NCBI GenBank assembly: GCA_014529385.2
Contig: CM043964.1
Location: 108,414,587 to 108,478,586 of the forward strand
DNA from: Adiantum capillus-veneris
Taxonomy: Eukaryota; Streptophyta; Polypodiopsida; Polypodiales; Pteridaceae
Direction of reading: 5' to 3'
Length of the DNA: 64,000 nt
In this document: in pieces, positions 38,011 through 51,308 of the stretch
Position numbering within the stretch: position 1 is the stretch's first letter
Layout of the letters: each line of letters starts with the position of its first letter
Notes under the pieces: model-generated
What the model was told of the DNA's origin: nothing
What the model saw: the letters and a program-made list of their open reading frames with translations, nothing else
The model's database searches: none
Made by a program: the position numbers and the translations under genes

Positions 38011-40900
38011 GCTCCATATAGTATAGCAATGAAGCAATGCTTGTTGATAAAGATAGATCCATTATTAAAATAAACATCACATTAGATATTATCATGGAAG
38101 CCCTCCATATCCTAGCAAGTAGTCATAATCTCCTTTTCAAGATTGTGCCGACGGACAATGATCAGGCATTTAGAAAGGAAGGGAAATATTTTACATAAAG
38201 ATATTTGCTTTATTTGAAAACAGAGAAGGCACTCATGCTCATTTCCTAGTAGCTTTAGATTCCCAAGCCACCAAGGTACAATAGACCTCTTATGCACATA
38301 GATGTGGTAACGGCTCTTGAACTCTCAAAAAAGCGAGTCATAAGGTGTGACTTTGGTAGCCATATATTGGAAAATATTATCGATGGTAATCTAAAGGCTT
38401 GTGAAAAGTATAAATCTACCCCAATGTTAACAAGGATTTATTATCAAACCCTTGTAATGATTGATCATCTTCCACTAGCTCCTACTCAATGGGAGTTGAT
38501 CTAAAGAACGGAGCACTATACAAAAATTGTCAAGGGTCTTAAGAGGATACTAGGCAAGAAGGTTACTAGAGAATCAAGTCTCCAATAACCCATTCACATT
38601 GACAGGGAATCAACCACTGTAGTGAGGACTTTGAAGAGGATAAACAACAAGAAAAAGTCCTATCAAAATTTCTAGAAAGTGAAGATTATGGGACAAAAAG
38701 TAAAGGTAAAGAGCAGCATATTGAAGAGTAGCACCTACCACAAATGAAGGTAAGAAAAATAATGGAATCAGCTCTAAAAAAAGTAAAAAAATAAAAAATA
38801 AAAGCTGCACAAAGAGGATCCAATGTAAAACAAACTAAATAAGAAAGTGCGGAAGAATTTGTAAGTTATTCTGCGAAGTACAAGAAGCTACAAGAGGAAT
38901 GGTGAAACACATACAAGGAGAGATTGATCTCCCACAACCATAGAAGGAAAGAATCAACGAAGAGCTTAACCAAAAAGTGACAAAAAGACAAGAAGCTTTG
39001 GATTTTAAAAAGATAGAAGAGTCAGTGGTCCTACGTGCTTGGTAACAAGAGAAGCAACAGAGGTAGAATAACATTGCCACCACTCCACCATCTCAAGAGT
39101 AGACAATAAAAGATCAACATAAAGAAACACTGAGAAAAAATCAGCCACAAAACAAGAGGCCGGAAGATAAGACAAGAAAGAAGTCACTCACATTGAAAAC
39201 ACTACCAACGAAGTGGATGATTGCAAGAGAAGACAAGAAAGAAGTTTCTCACATTGAAAACACTTAGTCTAATCTACAAGATCAATAAGGGGAGATAATG
39301 GGCATAGAGGATATGGTGTAAATTAAAGAGAAAGAAGACTACCAAGATAATATAGTAGTCCCCAAAACGGAGTCTCTACTTGAAGACTTATCTTTAAAAA
39401 AAAAAGAAATCTAACAAGCCACAAGAATGCCTAGAGTGGCTTTCCCCTAGACATAAAGAATTCACACACCAAATATTGCAAGGGCTCTCTAAAGGCAAAT
39501 GTACATGTCTCTTGGTCTTTACACAACAAGACAATGATGGACTAGACAAGAAGTTGTTCAAGGTAGTGAAAGAGTTCCATCTTTAGGAAACAATGGAGCA
39601 GCTTGAATGACAACTTCTAGTTGAGGAGCAAACTTTGAAGTCCAAAGTTCAAGTTCTAGATATGCAAAAGGAGAATCTTTGGGTGGAGAAAGAAAAGATA
39701 TCCAAAGAGCTTTAGGAGACATATGTTGACATAGACTCACTTAATGCCATAAATAGTGAGGACCAAGTGTAGAATTAAAGGTTGGAAGAGAAAATTCGAG
39801 AGCAAAGGAAATCATATGAGCATATAGTGATCTTCCACAAGTTAGTGAAGTCCACTCTGGGGCAATCCAAATTCACAATACAACGAGAAATAGCACAGCT
39901 AAAGATGGAGCTTGAGAAGGAAAATATTCAATGATAAATGCTTGTGAGTGGCATTGTGGCCACAAACTCTAAGAATGAGATGAAGATAAAAGAAATGGAA
40001 GATTGACTTACCAAGTTGAGAGCATATATGGAACTCCAAGTGACATACTTCAAGAAAGATCTACATGAGAAAGATGATCAAACATATGTCAAGGATATGC
40101 AACTTAGGGACCTACAAGATACTAAAGAGAGTCTACCGAGCACATCTATAGTGGACTTTGTACCTCTTGAACCTTTGGAGCTACAAGCCACATTGATGGA
40201 AGAAACACAAAATGTGCCAAGTACATTTTGAAGTGAGCCACCTTACAATTTGAATTTAAAGTAACACTAGTGAACTCCAAGTAAGAAATGGCAAGGTGGA
40301 TAGAAGACATGCAAGAAGGGTCTACCAAAGAGTACATGAAGTGGTAACTAAAGATGATTTCATTTGTGGCCCTTGAATTCATCAAACTATAAGAGCAAGC
40401 AAAGAATATAGCCCATGGCATGCTACTATTTCCATTGCTAAAGCATGAAGTGTCCTTGTGGCAGAAAAGAATGCTACCGAGTCTTGAGCCAAACCCTCAA
40501 GGAAACTAGAAAGGTGTAGAAATCACAAAAGAACAAGTGCAAACCATTCTAGACCTTGAGTTCTAGACAACTAGCCTTCGTGGCAGTAGAGATTTTTAGA
40601 GAAGAGACTAGAAGATGAAACCATGTACAAGGACACATCACACCATATAAGAATAGATCCAACTTACTTCCCTGTACCTAAAAGAAGAACATGGATGGAA
40701 TTTGCATAGTAGAAAGATAAGAGAAAATTGGTATTAAATTACCCAGTGCTAGCAAGTCTTGTCACAAAGTGTGTTTCCTTTAGAGACCTAAATGTTACTG
40801 ACCCTCAGATCTACACTCACATTGCTAAAGGATTTCCCAAATACGGCTTGCCAAATATTGTACAAGGTAGCAATAATTTTGATCAATGCTGCTAGCAGCT
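38011..40900 (+). pseudogene. Large unrecognised protein with coiled-coil part, many single-base stops
   Basis: A nearly continuous coding-like run. First part: DIIMEALHILASSHNLLFKI, KEGKYFT*RYLLYLKTEKAL, MHIDVVTALELSKKRVIRCD, GLKRILGKKVTRESS. Middle, after frame changes: a coiled coil (TLKSKVQVLDMQKENLWVEK, EIAQLKMELEKENIQ, AYMELQVTYFKKDLHEKD; open at 40016-40231). Late part: HHIRIDPTYFPVPKRRTWME and KCVSFRDLNVTDPQIY. Stops are mostly TAG/TAA/TGA where Gln or Arg would fit the heptads. It may be a transposon-encoded or host protein; I do not recognise the family. Confidence 0.55.
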
Positions 40901-43900
40901 CACCACGATCAAATGTTTTTAGCATAGTTTTCTTGCACTATAATAATATCAATACTTAGGAATCAACTCAAATGAGGCACAAAAATTCTTTTATGGTGTC
41001 AGTCTCAAGAAGTGAACCTATGTAACTAAGTTTTCATCAGCACTAGCAAAGTTATCACTCCCTAATCTAGAAAATCCACCTATGTCCTATAACACTACTC
41101 TAGGTCATCATGCCATTTTGTCAACCAAATGAACTCGGAACGCAATGAAACTTTAGAAGGAACTATATTAGGCCTAGGGGCACTATCCTAGCAATTTTAG
41201 AGGTCAATCAACAAGGTACCAAAATCCCAATCCATCAAGGTCAAGGTCATGAAAACTACAACATAACTATCCAAAAAGGTTGCTCTATGGTCTAGGATCA
41301 ATCTCCTATGGTCAAAATGTTAAAAAATAACCATTCTTACACTCAAAACTACAGACTTAGCTCACAGACAGGTAGTCACGAACCACATCAACCTGAGAAT
41401 GATTATACTTAAACAAAAGAGTAAGAGACAAGAAACACAATGCAATTTTTGAAACTAAATTCTGATTACAAGAGAAGAAGAAAGACCGATTACAATGTTT
41501 TGATTAGTTTTCCACTCACAGTCATACATGCACAGATCTTTGAAGTCTTTAGATAATGTTACAAAGGTCCTTTCAAACTAGAGATTTTGAGCTTTATACC
41601 TAGGGTTTCTCATTTGACCAATGGATGACTTACAAGGTTTTTGGGTTACAAAACTTGTTTGTAGTGATCAAGTAAGCTTGGTCACAAAGATAGAGTTGTT
41701 GGATGATAGGAATAATCATGACATTAGTTTAGGCTCTTTGCATGATGGGAGACCAAGAGATAGCTACAATTAAAGCTACTATGCAGACAGTACGACTTAG
41801 AATGAGACCTGAAATATGTGCAAGTGTTGTAGACGAAGATGATAGCACATTGCACAATTACAGGTGAGAGGACATCCTTAGTAACACAAGAAGTTTTATT
41901 TTCTTTAAATGCCCTACTATTACACTTTACAGGCTTTTACCAAATTCTAGAGTACGTGGTTGGAGGTCATTGCTAGAGAAGGATATATCAAATAGAAGGG
42001 TGCATTTATAGTGTCACTGTCTATATGTTAAAAGGAAGAAACTTTAGTCACAAAGTATGCTTTTTAATTTTTTACTTTTGCCTATTTCTTTCAATAAAGA
42101 GTAGTAAAAGTATATTTATTGTTTGTAAAGATGCAACCATGGATGGGTGGGATCCAATATGGAGATAAGTCAATTTAGAGGTTGAAGAAGAAGTTGCTAC
42201 ACATCCTCAATTTTAAGCCCTTGCACAAAAATATGTTTTGTGTGTGGGAAGGGAATCACAAAATTGTCGCTTTGACAAGAAGCCATTAAAGAGATGTACT
42301 CTACAAACAAAGATAATCATTTTAGAGTCTTGTGTATGATCATTGATGCTACAAAGGTTTCAAAGTTAACAAGTCTTCAAAGAATGAACTTGTGAGTCCA
42401 ATGCTAAACCAAGTGTGTTGAATCATATTTCTTTTTTCACATGTTGAATTATTTTTTTTTACTTTTCTATAGCATGAACACACATGGTTTGGTTACTTCT
42501 CACTTGAGAGATGAGCTTGTCAATTGCTCAAATATTTGTGTAGCCAACCATGAAGATCATCTTCGGGTAGAGGTTGATCAAAAACTCATTAATATTCTTC
42601 AAAAAAGAGGAACAAAAGGGAAAGAGCCTTGGCATTCTCTTACATGGAAATATATTGCTTGACTTTTGTATGATGTAAGTGCTCTAGATTCTTAGATTTT
42701 CTTGTAGATGGTTTGTAGTTATATTGTTTGTTCGAAGTGATCAAGTTTCTTGAAATTGTATTTAGATAGTTTATAGTTTTAATGTTAGATTTTTGTGCTC
42801 TAGATTCTTGGATTTGCATTTATATGGTTTGTGTTTATATTGTTTTGTGGAATATTCATTGGAAGGTCCAATGTCAAAGGAGCTCTCAAGAAAGATAGAT
42901 AGCAAGAAAGAGACTCTCTCCCCACACGATTTGAAACAAAAAGAGGAACACATCATCAGAGAATTGTACAATAAATATGGGATTCATGTTGGAAAGGTTT
43001 GATTCTATTGGTTTTTGGTGTTGCATTACTTTTTTGCACTTTTTATTTATGCTAGTTATGTGGCAGATTTTGAATATAGTTGGTCCTCGAAATGGGAAGG
43101 AGTGATTTGATAAGGTTATGAGTTTGACATGGGGTCAAGAGAGCTAGGCTACACTAGAGAAGCTAGGTGGTGACCACTACTATGTATATTTAATTTATAT
43201 TTTTTGAGTTTCATGTGTCACCTTATGGATTTTTAGATGTTGGTGGAGATCATCAGGAAGTTGATTTCATATTTGGTATCTTGTGTATAGAACGATTAAA
43301 TTGTGTTGTTCTAAATGTTTATCATTTTTCTTTGTAGTGTGATATTTGGTTGCTATTCTTCATTCATACGTGTGGTACATCACCTCCACTTTACCTTGCT
43401 GAGAGCATGCCATTTTTTGTGCTATGGGCATGACTCCTATAGATACCATCATGTGATACTTTATGCCAAAGTCTGCCTATGCAATTATGGATTCTAGGCT
43501 TGCATTGTGCGGCTCCATGCATCATAGCTCTTCTTTCATTGCTAGCCTTGTGGAGCTTTTATGCTGACCGAAGGGCCTTTTTTTGGAGTTTGGATGTTGG
43601 ATTGCTCCTATTCTCAAAGCATGTCTCTCTTCATAGCATACTTCTGCAAAATTGGATACTGATGAGGCTTCAATTTCAACATTTGTGTTGCCTCTTATTT
43701 GCCCCTAGTTTAGAGGGCAAGATAGGTAGGAGGCCTCAACTTCTGCAGATGTGGTGGATGAGAAGAATAAAACCCATTCGAACATTTGAGAGCATTCCAT
43801 TTCTTTTGGTGGACATGTTACTTTTTGAGTGCATCCCTTTAGTTAAATTTTTCTTTTGCAATCTATGTATATTCATTGCAATATTTGAGAGCAATTAATT

Positions 43901-44232
43901 GATGTAATTTTATATGTTTTCAAAAAACACTTCTTTGCACTATTTGAGGTTGGTTGGTTTTCTTTGATGTCTTAATTTTTGCTTCATTGAAGTGCATTGC
44001 CAGTGTACATTGAGGTGGAGGCTAGAAGGATGGTGTGAGATGCATGGTACAATGTTAAGACCTACAACAAACCACATAAAATACATGCATTTATCAATGA
44101 TGAGGGTGATTCATGATAAAGTATCATGTTTTGTACTTGATGAAACCAAATGTGAGAATTAATTTGTTCTTAAGAAATTATGTTTGTTAGTGTTCACTAA
44201 AGTGTTACTATTGACTTGAATATGACACCAAA

Positions 44233-44239
<7 letters not shown>
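40901..44239. other. 3.3 kb, no recognised gene
   Basis: Two short plus-strand frames look protein-like: 42474-42662 (ending KRGTKGKEPWHSLTWKYIA) and 42793-43002 (SKELSRKIDSKKETLSPHDL), perhaps relics of one unidentified ORF. The frame at 43479-43898 is hydrophobic without a known motif. Confidence 0.3.

Positions 44240-44288
<49 letters not shown>
44240..44288. repeat. (CT)n microsatellite
   Basis: About 49 bp of CT. Confidence 0.97.
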
Positions 44289-44290
<2 letters not shown>

Positions 44291-44569
44291 CCTCCACCTA
44301 GATTTTGGTTTGTTTTTGTGTTTGCTTCGTAAAATCTCCTTGATGCTTGGTAAAACTCCAATAATATTGTCCATACTTCTTCAAAAAAGGCACTCTTCAA
44401 AGTAGTTGAAGGAATATCCAAGCTCCCATTGATAATGAAGACGCTTGGGAAGATATTGGCTTATGATGAGTATAGTAGATATCTTAAAGAATGTTTCAAA
44501 AGTTTAAGGAAACTAGATACATCATGGAACATGAGAAAAAAGTTGCTGCTAATAACCATAGAAGAGCCT

Positions 44570-45265
44570 TTACGTTCAAAGAGAATGATTGAATATTCTT
44601 GAATTTTCCCAAAGCATGCCCAAGCCATGCAACGGTCAAGGGAACACAAGGACACCCAACGGGTCACCAATTTTTTTTTGTTAAGTTAGCAAAAAGATAT
44701 TATGTTCCATTTCAAATCCTTAAGCCCATTAATGAATCGCCTTACAAGTTAAGGTTACCAAGCACTTGGCACTTGGATCATTCATAATGACTTTCATGCG
44801 AGCCTTTTGAAACCTTATAAAGACATGCCACCCAAAGAATCGATAATTGAATAACCACCCGAGTTTGAAGGTCAAGAAGAGATCTTGCAGTTAGAGAGCA
44901 TTCTTTGACATGAAGACAAGGTTTAAAGAAATGATAAGACTATCTGCTGATGATATTTGGTGAAATTTAAGAACTATCCTTTTAAAGATGCAAGGTGGAT
45001 GGAAGACACCCAAATAAAGGATAATGTAAACCTTGTAAATAGCTACAATGAATCCAATCAAAGGAAGGAATCAGGTAGTCAAGATCTCTTCCAAACAATT
45101 AGAGATCTTGCAATTAGAGTCCAAACACCAGCTTGAGTTAGTCACCAGTATGGAAGAATGCCGATGGGTAAACATGGATCCTCTACCCAAAGAAACAGGA
45201 ATAGCTATGGCTTTATTTTCACTACTCCATAGTCAAGAACGACTATGATTTCAAGGGAGACGTAA
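44570..45265 (+). pseudogene. Gypsy G3: integrase C-terminus, chromodomain relic and polypurine tract
   Basis: Plus-strand relic of the same family as 62379-63207. Readable, over shifting frames: KLAKRYYVPFQILKPINESP, NDFHASLLKPYKDMPP, then a chromodomain-like YLVKFKNYPFKDARWM. Several stops and frameshifts. It ends in the polypurine tract ATTTCAAGGGAGACGTAA (45248-45265), directly before an LTR start TGTCATG. Confidence 0.82.
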
Positions 45266-46705
45266 TGTCATGAAAATTAATTTCTAACCTTATATAATTA
45301 TTTTTCATCTTGATTTGGCCATTTAAGTCCATTTATTTTTTAGTTTTATGAAAGTTTGTCCTAGTTTAGTAGGTCCTCAATTAGCAAGTAGGCACGAGTT
45401 ATCCTTCGTAGGTTTGTGCAAAGGTCTTTCACTCAAGTTAGTTAATTTAAAAGGGAAGTTTATGGTTTTTATAAATTGAAAAGGAAAAGCTAAAGTTTAA
45501 GGTTAGATCAGCCTTCCGTATTTAGAAACTTGAATCTAGTCCTTCTTTTCTTAGCTTGGCTAGACAGCATGTCCAAAGTGGCACATACTTGCTTTTTGTG
45601 AAGTTAACAAGTGTGTGCAAGTGTCTGTGTGGTGTGTACACTTGCCAAGAAAAATTACAAGGAAGAAGGGTGCAAGTTTTTCAAGCTTAGCAAGTGTGGA
45701 CAAGTATATGAGCATGCATGAATTGCACCTCAAGTGTTCACTTCTCATTGGTCAAGTTGTAGGCATTCCATTTGAAGACTAGTGGCAAGTTTGCATGGAT
45801 TTGAAAGGAAAGTCTTATTGGGATATTTTCTCTCTCACTCTCTATCTTCCACCTTGACACACTCTCACGTACCAAGAGTGACCAAGAAGACTCTCTCTCC
45901 CTCTCTCATGGGAGCCCTAGAGATGGACTCTATGCTCAAGAGCTTGGCTATGTATGCTAATCAAAGCATGTAAAAGATCTCCTTCTTCTTCATCATCTTC
46001 TACCACTCTATTATGCTAAGTCATGCTAAGATCTTTCTCGTGGAGTAATCATATATGAAGTATAGTTTCTCTTGCTTGAAAAATACTTGCTTCTTTTACC
46101 CTCATCTGCCTCTTACCCCATAGTTCTCTCTCCCAGTTGGGGTGTATAGGGCTTCGAAGGATGGTTTCACCATGGAATCTTGAAGAGAACCATATTCTTG
46201 GTTTGAGGAAATCTTCACAAGATCACAAGCTGTGTTGTAATCAAAGCTCTCATTGAGAGAATTATAATACAAGTACTTTTTGGAAGTGGGACTGGGCTCC
46301 AAGAAAATTTGGTCCTAATCAACTTGTCAATCTTAATTGTGGTATTCAATCTTTGAATTATATGCATGTTTCTAATGTTCTAATATGTAGATGTGCAATG
46401 AAAACAGCCCGACACAACCTCTACTCTCCTCTAAAAAATTCTCTTCACAAGAACCCTTTCTTGTCACAAGTTAAATTTCATTCAATCTAAAATAAATCTT
46501 AGATTCTTTGACATTGGCTAGTGGGATATGCATTGAGAATTCTTTGTCATCAACACATTGCATTGTAATTAAATGAATTTAGCTTTGTACCCCCAAGCTA
46601 TCACATCTTTCCCGGGTTTATATGCACATCATTGCTGATTACCTGCATGTTGACCTTTACTTCTATTTGTATCTATTGTTGATAACTACAGTTATGTTGA
46701 GCATT
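45266..46705 (+). repeat. 3' LTR of gypsy G3 (right end uncertain)
   Basis: Starts TGTCATGAAAATT after the polypurine tract. The far end is not fixed; I see no clear match to the G1 LTR end, and the upper bound is the start of the next LTR at 46706. No gene inside; small CT-rich stretches near 45830 and 45890. Confidence 0.45.
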
Positions 46706-48266
46706 TGTAACATCTTATGGCCTAGTAATTTGTGTGTAGCGGAACATAGCATAAACACAGTGAGCATTTCATTAGAATAGATTCCTAATGAGCATAGAAA
46801 GAGTGCTTGGATGGAGAGAGCAACAAAAAGCATAACACCTAGTTAGATAGACATGAACAATACTTCAAAAAGAGAGAGAAATTAAGCTATTGGCAACAGT
46901 TGAGGACTAGATTTACATGGAGCCGGTCCCCCCTCTAAAAGGCTTTGTATTATAGGTCTCCCCCATCAACGGAGACATTTTACAATACAATACTTTGTGT
47001 TCCTTCAATAACTTGCTGGTGCAATGAATATGGAAGCTTCAAGCACCAAGCTAACACGTGTTAAACACAATATCAATTCCCTCATGGTCTCAGACCCAAG
47101 ACCTCACACACCTTTGAAGATGGTGAGAGCTAGCGGGGTATGAGAGTAGATTGAGGGGAAGAAGGAGTATTCTTACAAGAAAGAAGTATATTTCCTCACA
47201 TATCACTCATAATAGCTTATCATCGCTCTTAGTAATTAGCATGGTAGAGGAGATAAGCATGCAATGGAGCTTGTCTCTTGGTTGAATTTGCATCACAAAG
47301 CCAAGATTTGCTGGAGTAGGCCTCCCTTCTCACAAGCTTGGACTAGATGATGAGCTTTCCATTAAACTTTGAGAAGGAGAGAGAGTCTTATTTGCTTCAC
47401 ACATGAGATTGTGTGAGTGTGTGTGTGATAATGCCTTGCCAAAATCAACCCCCCCCCTCTCTCTCTCTTGGTAAACCCCTCTCGCATTTTACTCATGCTG
47501 GCATCCCATTGGACCCTGCAAAGCTTAGCCAATGATAATTGACAAGAATAAGTGATAGCCTTGTGACATGTGTCTCCCTTTTCCCTTTTGTGAGAGATTT
47601 AGGTAATTAAATAATGCAATCAAACTTTCATTGGACCCCTTAGTCTTCTAGCCAATAGGAATCAGGCAAGCCATTGGGTTGTTGAATGCTCATTGGACCC
47701 CTTGGAAGACTGTCTAATAGTCTTCCAGAGAGCTTAATTTCTATTGGTTATTTTATTAAGTGTTTTTAAATGAATTAAATTAAATGTACTCTAGCCTAAT
47801 TCTCATTGGTCCACCTCTATGGCCATCCAATAGGATTTGAATGCACCTTGGGGGCAACTCAGCTAGGGAGCTGACATGTGTCCCCTATTCCCTTTGTGTA
47901 AGGGGAGCTTGCTAGAGTGTATGTGTGTTTCTCTCTTATCCCCTACAAGAAAGGCTTGCCCCCTCCTATCTAGGGATATGTGAAGACTTTAGGGTCTTCA
48001 CATAAGCATCCAATTTTGCCCTAGGTTTTGACCATTGGACCTAGCCTTTGAATGTTGGAACCTTAGCACTTTGGAAGTCTTAATGGTCTGAACCTTAGGG
48101 TCTTTGAAGCCCATTGTTGCACATTGCTCTTTTACAGATGCCCCCCCCTCTTTGGATCCCTATTTTCCCTCCTTTGGATCTCTACTGTGATCGGTCTGCC
48201 ATATTAAATGATCAGTTTAACTTGAGAAAATCATTTAAGAGAATTAGATATTGGTTATTAATGACA
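46706..48266 (-). repeat. 3' LTR of gypsy G4
   Basis: 1561 bp, TGTAACATC...AATGACA. It aligns along its whole length, at moderate divergence, with the G1 LTR 12791-14373. On its right the minus-strand polypurine tract follows, so it is a 3' LTR of a minus-strand element. Confidence 0.82.
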
Positions 48267-48285
48267 TTACCTCTCTCTTGAAATC
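48267..48285 (-). other. Polypurine tract of gypsy G4
   Basis: Minus strand reads GATTTCAAGAGAGAGGTAA, directly before the LTR start. It agrees with the tracts at 45248 and 63191. Confidence 0.75.
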
Positions 48286-48621
48286 ATAGTCGTCCTCAAC
48301 TATGGGGTAGAGAAGATAAAACCTATTCATTAGTCCTATTTCTAGCGGGTAGAGGATCCCTATCTTACCCTACAACATTGTTCCAAAATGGATGACTAAT
48401 CCATTTGGTGATTGGGAGCCTAAGCTGCCACAAGAATATCTGCGTATTAGTCCAATCAATCTTCCATAGTAGAGTGAAAAGATCTACTTGGTGTTTGGAA
48501 GACATCGCCTCTGCAAACTTGATCCTAAGTACTACTTAACATTTGTGCACAATAAAGAAAAATAGAGTCTTATAAGACAAAAGTTTTGTTCATTTTAAAC
48601 ATTTGTACAATTTATTACTCT

Positions 48622-48838
48622 AGGGAAGCATTGTAAGCATTGACAAGGTTTAGGTTAACCTTTAATTGTATGCCTTGCATCCATCTAGCATCTTCAAAAG
48701 GATACTTCTTAAACTTAATAAGATACCATTCGATAATCTTACCGCCTCTCAATACCTTGTCTTCAAGTCGGAGAATGGACTCGGGTTGTAGCACCTTTTG
48801 TTGGTCCTCGATCTCCGGTGGATCTTCAATAAAGTCAT
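48622..48838 (-). pseudogene. Gypsy G4: chromodomain-containing pol C-terminus
   Basis: An open minus-strand frame reads IEDPPEIEDQQKV, then SILRLEDKVLRGGKIIEWYL and IKFKKYPFEDARWMQGIQLK, ending at a stop near 48622. The YLIKFKKYPFEDARW core is a chromodomain, marking the family as chromoviruses. Unlike G1, this end is not damaged, but the element is cut at about 48838 and the rest of pol is missing. 48286-48621 is the 3' non-coding part. Confidence 0.85.
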
Positions 48839-49208
48839 ATTTAGGAACTATGGGAATTATTCAAGTCCCATTTTTAAAATGGGACTTAAAATATTAGTAT
48901 TTTTCTCTAATTCAAACTCTCAAAGTGTTTGTGGTCACCCTTTGTGCCATTTAAAAATTTATTGCTTAACGTATACACAACTATATAGGTGCCTTTGTAT
49001 CTGCTGTGGCACCACAATATAGGAAAATTGAGACCTATTCAAGTCTCACATTTATATCCTTCATGAAGAAATTATAGTTTCTATTTTTGTAGAAGCTATT
49101 AAAAAGACCATAATTTCTATTTTTCATTGGATGAAATCATGTTTTCTATAGTCTAGCTTTGTGCTTTTGTCTAATTGATGCATTGTATGTACTCATAATA
49201 TTACACAC
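48839..49208. other. AT-rich spacer, nothing recognised
   Basis: 370 bp between the broken gypsy and the LINE target-site duplication. Confidence 0.4.
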
Positions 49209-49226
49209 TATGCTTGACTTTAAAAC
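49209..49226. repeat. Target-site duplication of LINE tail L1 (left)
   Basis: TATGCTTGACTTTAAAAC, repeated exactly at 50465-50482. Confidence 0.85.
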
Positions 49227-50464
49227 CTTTTTTTATTTTTCAAAACCCACAATGGTGAGTAAACTATTGGAACATAAACACAAAATTTCAGATTTTGGTC
49301 ATGCTCGTGCTGAACCAAGATGTCTCCAAGAAACACAAGGTACATTAGCTACTTTCAAGGGAGCCACCCCCACATCACTAAGGAGGACCCAAGGAGGAAC
49401 TTGGATAAATACGATTGTGCTAACTAGACAATACGACATCAATTTCCTTGATCCATACTTCAAAGGTGATCTGCTTTCCAAAGGTGACAAATCATTTCCC
49501 TACGACCTTCTATAATGTTCGTGAAGCTAGCTATTCTCAAGGTTATCTCATGACCCGGCAATTCTTGGCCTTCCAAATGTGTTTGAAGTAGAAAAAATTA
49601 ACAATTTGTGTGCTGATAAGAACTTGGTCTTAAATACCTTCCCACCCAAGGAGAGTTTGTTCTTGAAGAAACCTATATTTTAGGTCTTTTGGACCCATTT
49701 GCAAATCATCCCTACAAGGCCACAGATTGTTGGGCACTCCATGATGAATAAGTGAGGGAGGTCCTGATTAGCCTTTCTACATTGCGAGCATCTGTGTGAC
49801 TTGATCCCTCTGACAAGTACCTTCACTTCTAGCCATTGCTTGCCCCAATGTTTACTCAGGGGGGAAGTCCTTCAAGACCATAAAGGAGTTGTATGCATCT
49901 TTGGCTTGTATTTTAAGGAAATACATGATCATGGGCCATCGTCATGCCTTCCATTCAAACTTGGATTCACAGTTAGGCATCCAATATCTATCTAGCCATT
50001 CTAAAGCTCTATTAGCAATCTTTCAGTCTCACTAAGGTGAAACTCAGAGGCTAGTTGGTCTGTTTCTTTTGAGTTTCCACTGTTGCTATACCAAAATGAC
50101 CCAGCCAATGGAGTCCTTTGTTATTGATCTTTCTGGATACCTCCCTCCCCACAATGGACTCAAAAGGATGCTTCTTGCTTTAGAAAGCCACAGGTACTAA
50201 TGAGATATAGAGTTATTAAAGTACCTTGTTATCCCCCCCCCCCATTCCAAGGCCTCTGTTACTCTGATGTATTTCCAAACTAGCACACCCGTTGTGTCCT
50301 CAATTTTCAAATTGGACCACCAAGCGGCAAGCAACTTGTCCTATATCTCAATCCCTTTCCACTACCCACCTAGAGAGCACATATTGATATTGTCCATCAT
50401 GGCCACAACCATAACAGCCCATGTTGCGTCTGGCTTAGTGATTGCAACCACAAACTTGGCAAAT
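49227..50464 (-). mobile_element. 5'-truncated LINE tail L1
   Basis: 1238 bp minus-strand non-LTR retrotransposon 3' end, flanked by an exact 18 bp target-site duplication. The 3' terminus 'ctcaccattgtgggttttg' followed by an A-rich tail lies at about 49230-49260. Coding remnants belong to the region after RT with a zf-RVT zinc finger, in broken frames. About 915 bp of it is homologous to L3. Confidence 0.8.
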
Positions 50465-50482
50465 TATGCTTGACTTTAAAAC
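50465..50482. repeat. Target-site duplication of LINE tail L1 (right)
   Basis: Exact copy of 49209-49226. Confidence 0.85.
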
Positions 50483-50534
50483 TTGTCGATCTAGGTTATT
50501 AGGGGCCAAAAGTTTTCAAGAAGTTGTTATATAT

Positions 50535-51292
50535 AGTTTTATTTTTTGAAAAACTCATAATGGTGAGTGCATTACGTAATTAAAACCAAAAAAACAAATT
50601 CTTGTCATGCTCGTGCTGAACCATGGCATCTTCTCTAGACCATAGTTACATCCGCTGACAAGGGCAAAACCTCACAACTGAGATAGGGCCCACACCCTCT
50701 CCCAAGTATGTCAACTGAAAACCATTACTATGCCACTTGTCCTACTCCACTCATCAATGTTCATTTGTTTTTTCAATGGTGATAATCGTCCCCCAGATTT
50801 TTTGTATTATCTCTATGAACCTAGCTATTTCCATGGAATTTTTGAAGACTCAATAGTTTTTGGTCTTCCAAACCTGTTTAAAGTAGAAAAATCTAATAAT
50901 TTGTGTTACGACCAGGAGTGCTTGGCTCCTATACACCTTTCCCCCCACAAAGAGATCGTTCTTAAAGAATCCTTCCTTCTTGGTCTTTTGTACCCATTTG
51001 CATATCTTTACCGCTAGGTTGCAAATCATCACGCAATCCTTGGAAATATGTAGGAGGTCATCACTAGAGGTTCTGCATTGCAACCATCTACCCGGAACAA
51101 TATCCCTTATACAAGACTCCACCCCACTCGGTAAGGATTCCCATAGCACCTTCCAAAAAAAGGCTTTCATCCCGTGTGACCATTGTTGAGGGCACAAGAT
51201 GTCCTTCATGATTTCCTCCTCTCTTGACTTGGGCCAATGCTTGCCCCGTTTCTTGTTCAGTGAGGAGAACCAATCTATCAAAACCATAAGGG
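50535..51292 (-). mobile_element. 5'-truncated LINE tail L2 with zf-RVT domain
   Basis: The minus strand carries an open 156-codon frame (50850-51320) with zf-RVT features: MKAFFWKVLWESLPSGVESC, WLQCRTSSDDLLHISKDC, AVKICKWVQKTKKEGFF. This is the C-terminal zinc finger of LINE reverse transcriptase proteins. The 3' end 'actcaccattatgagttttt' is at about 50548-50570. The flanks 'caagaagttgttatat' (left) and 'caagaacttgtatct' (right) may be an eroded target-site duplication. Confidence 0.78.
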
Positions 51293-51308
51293 ACAAGAAC
51301 TTGTATCT
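51293..51308. repeat. Target-site duplication of LINE tail L3 (left)
   Basis: ACAAGAACTTGTATCT, repeated exactly at 52226-52241. Confidence 0.85.

Noticed and set aside
45266-48266. Two complete LTRs of one element facing each other
   Set aside because: They point in opposite directions with their own polypurine tracts, so they are 3' ends of two different elements.
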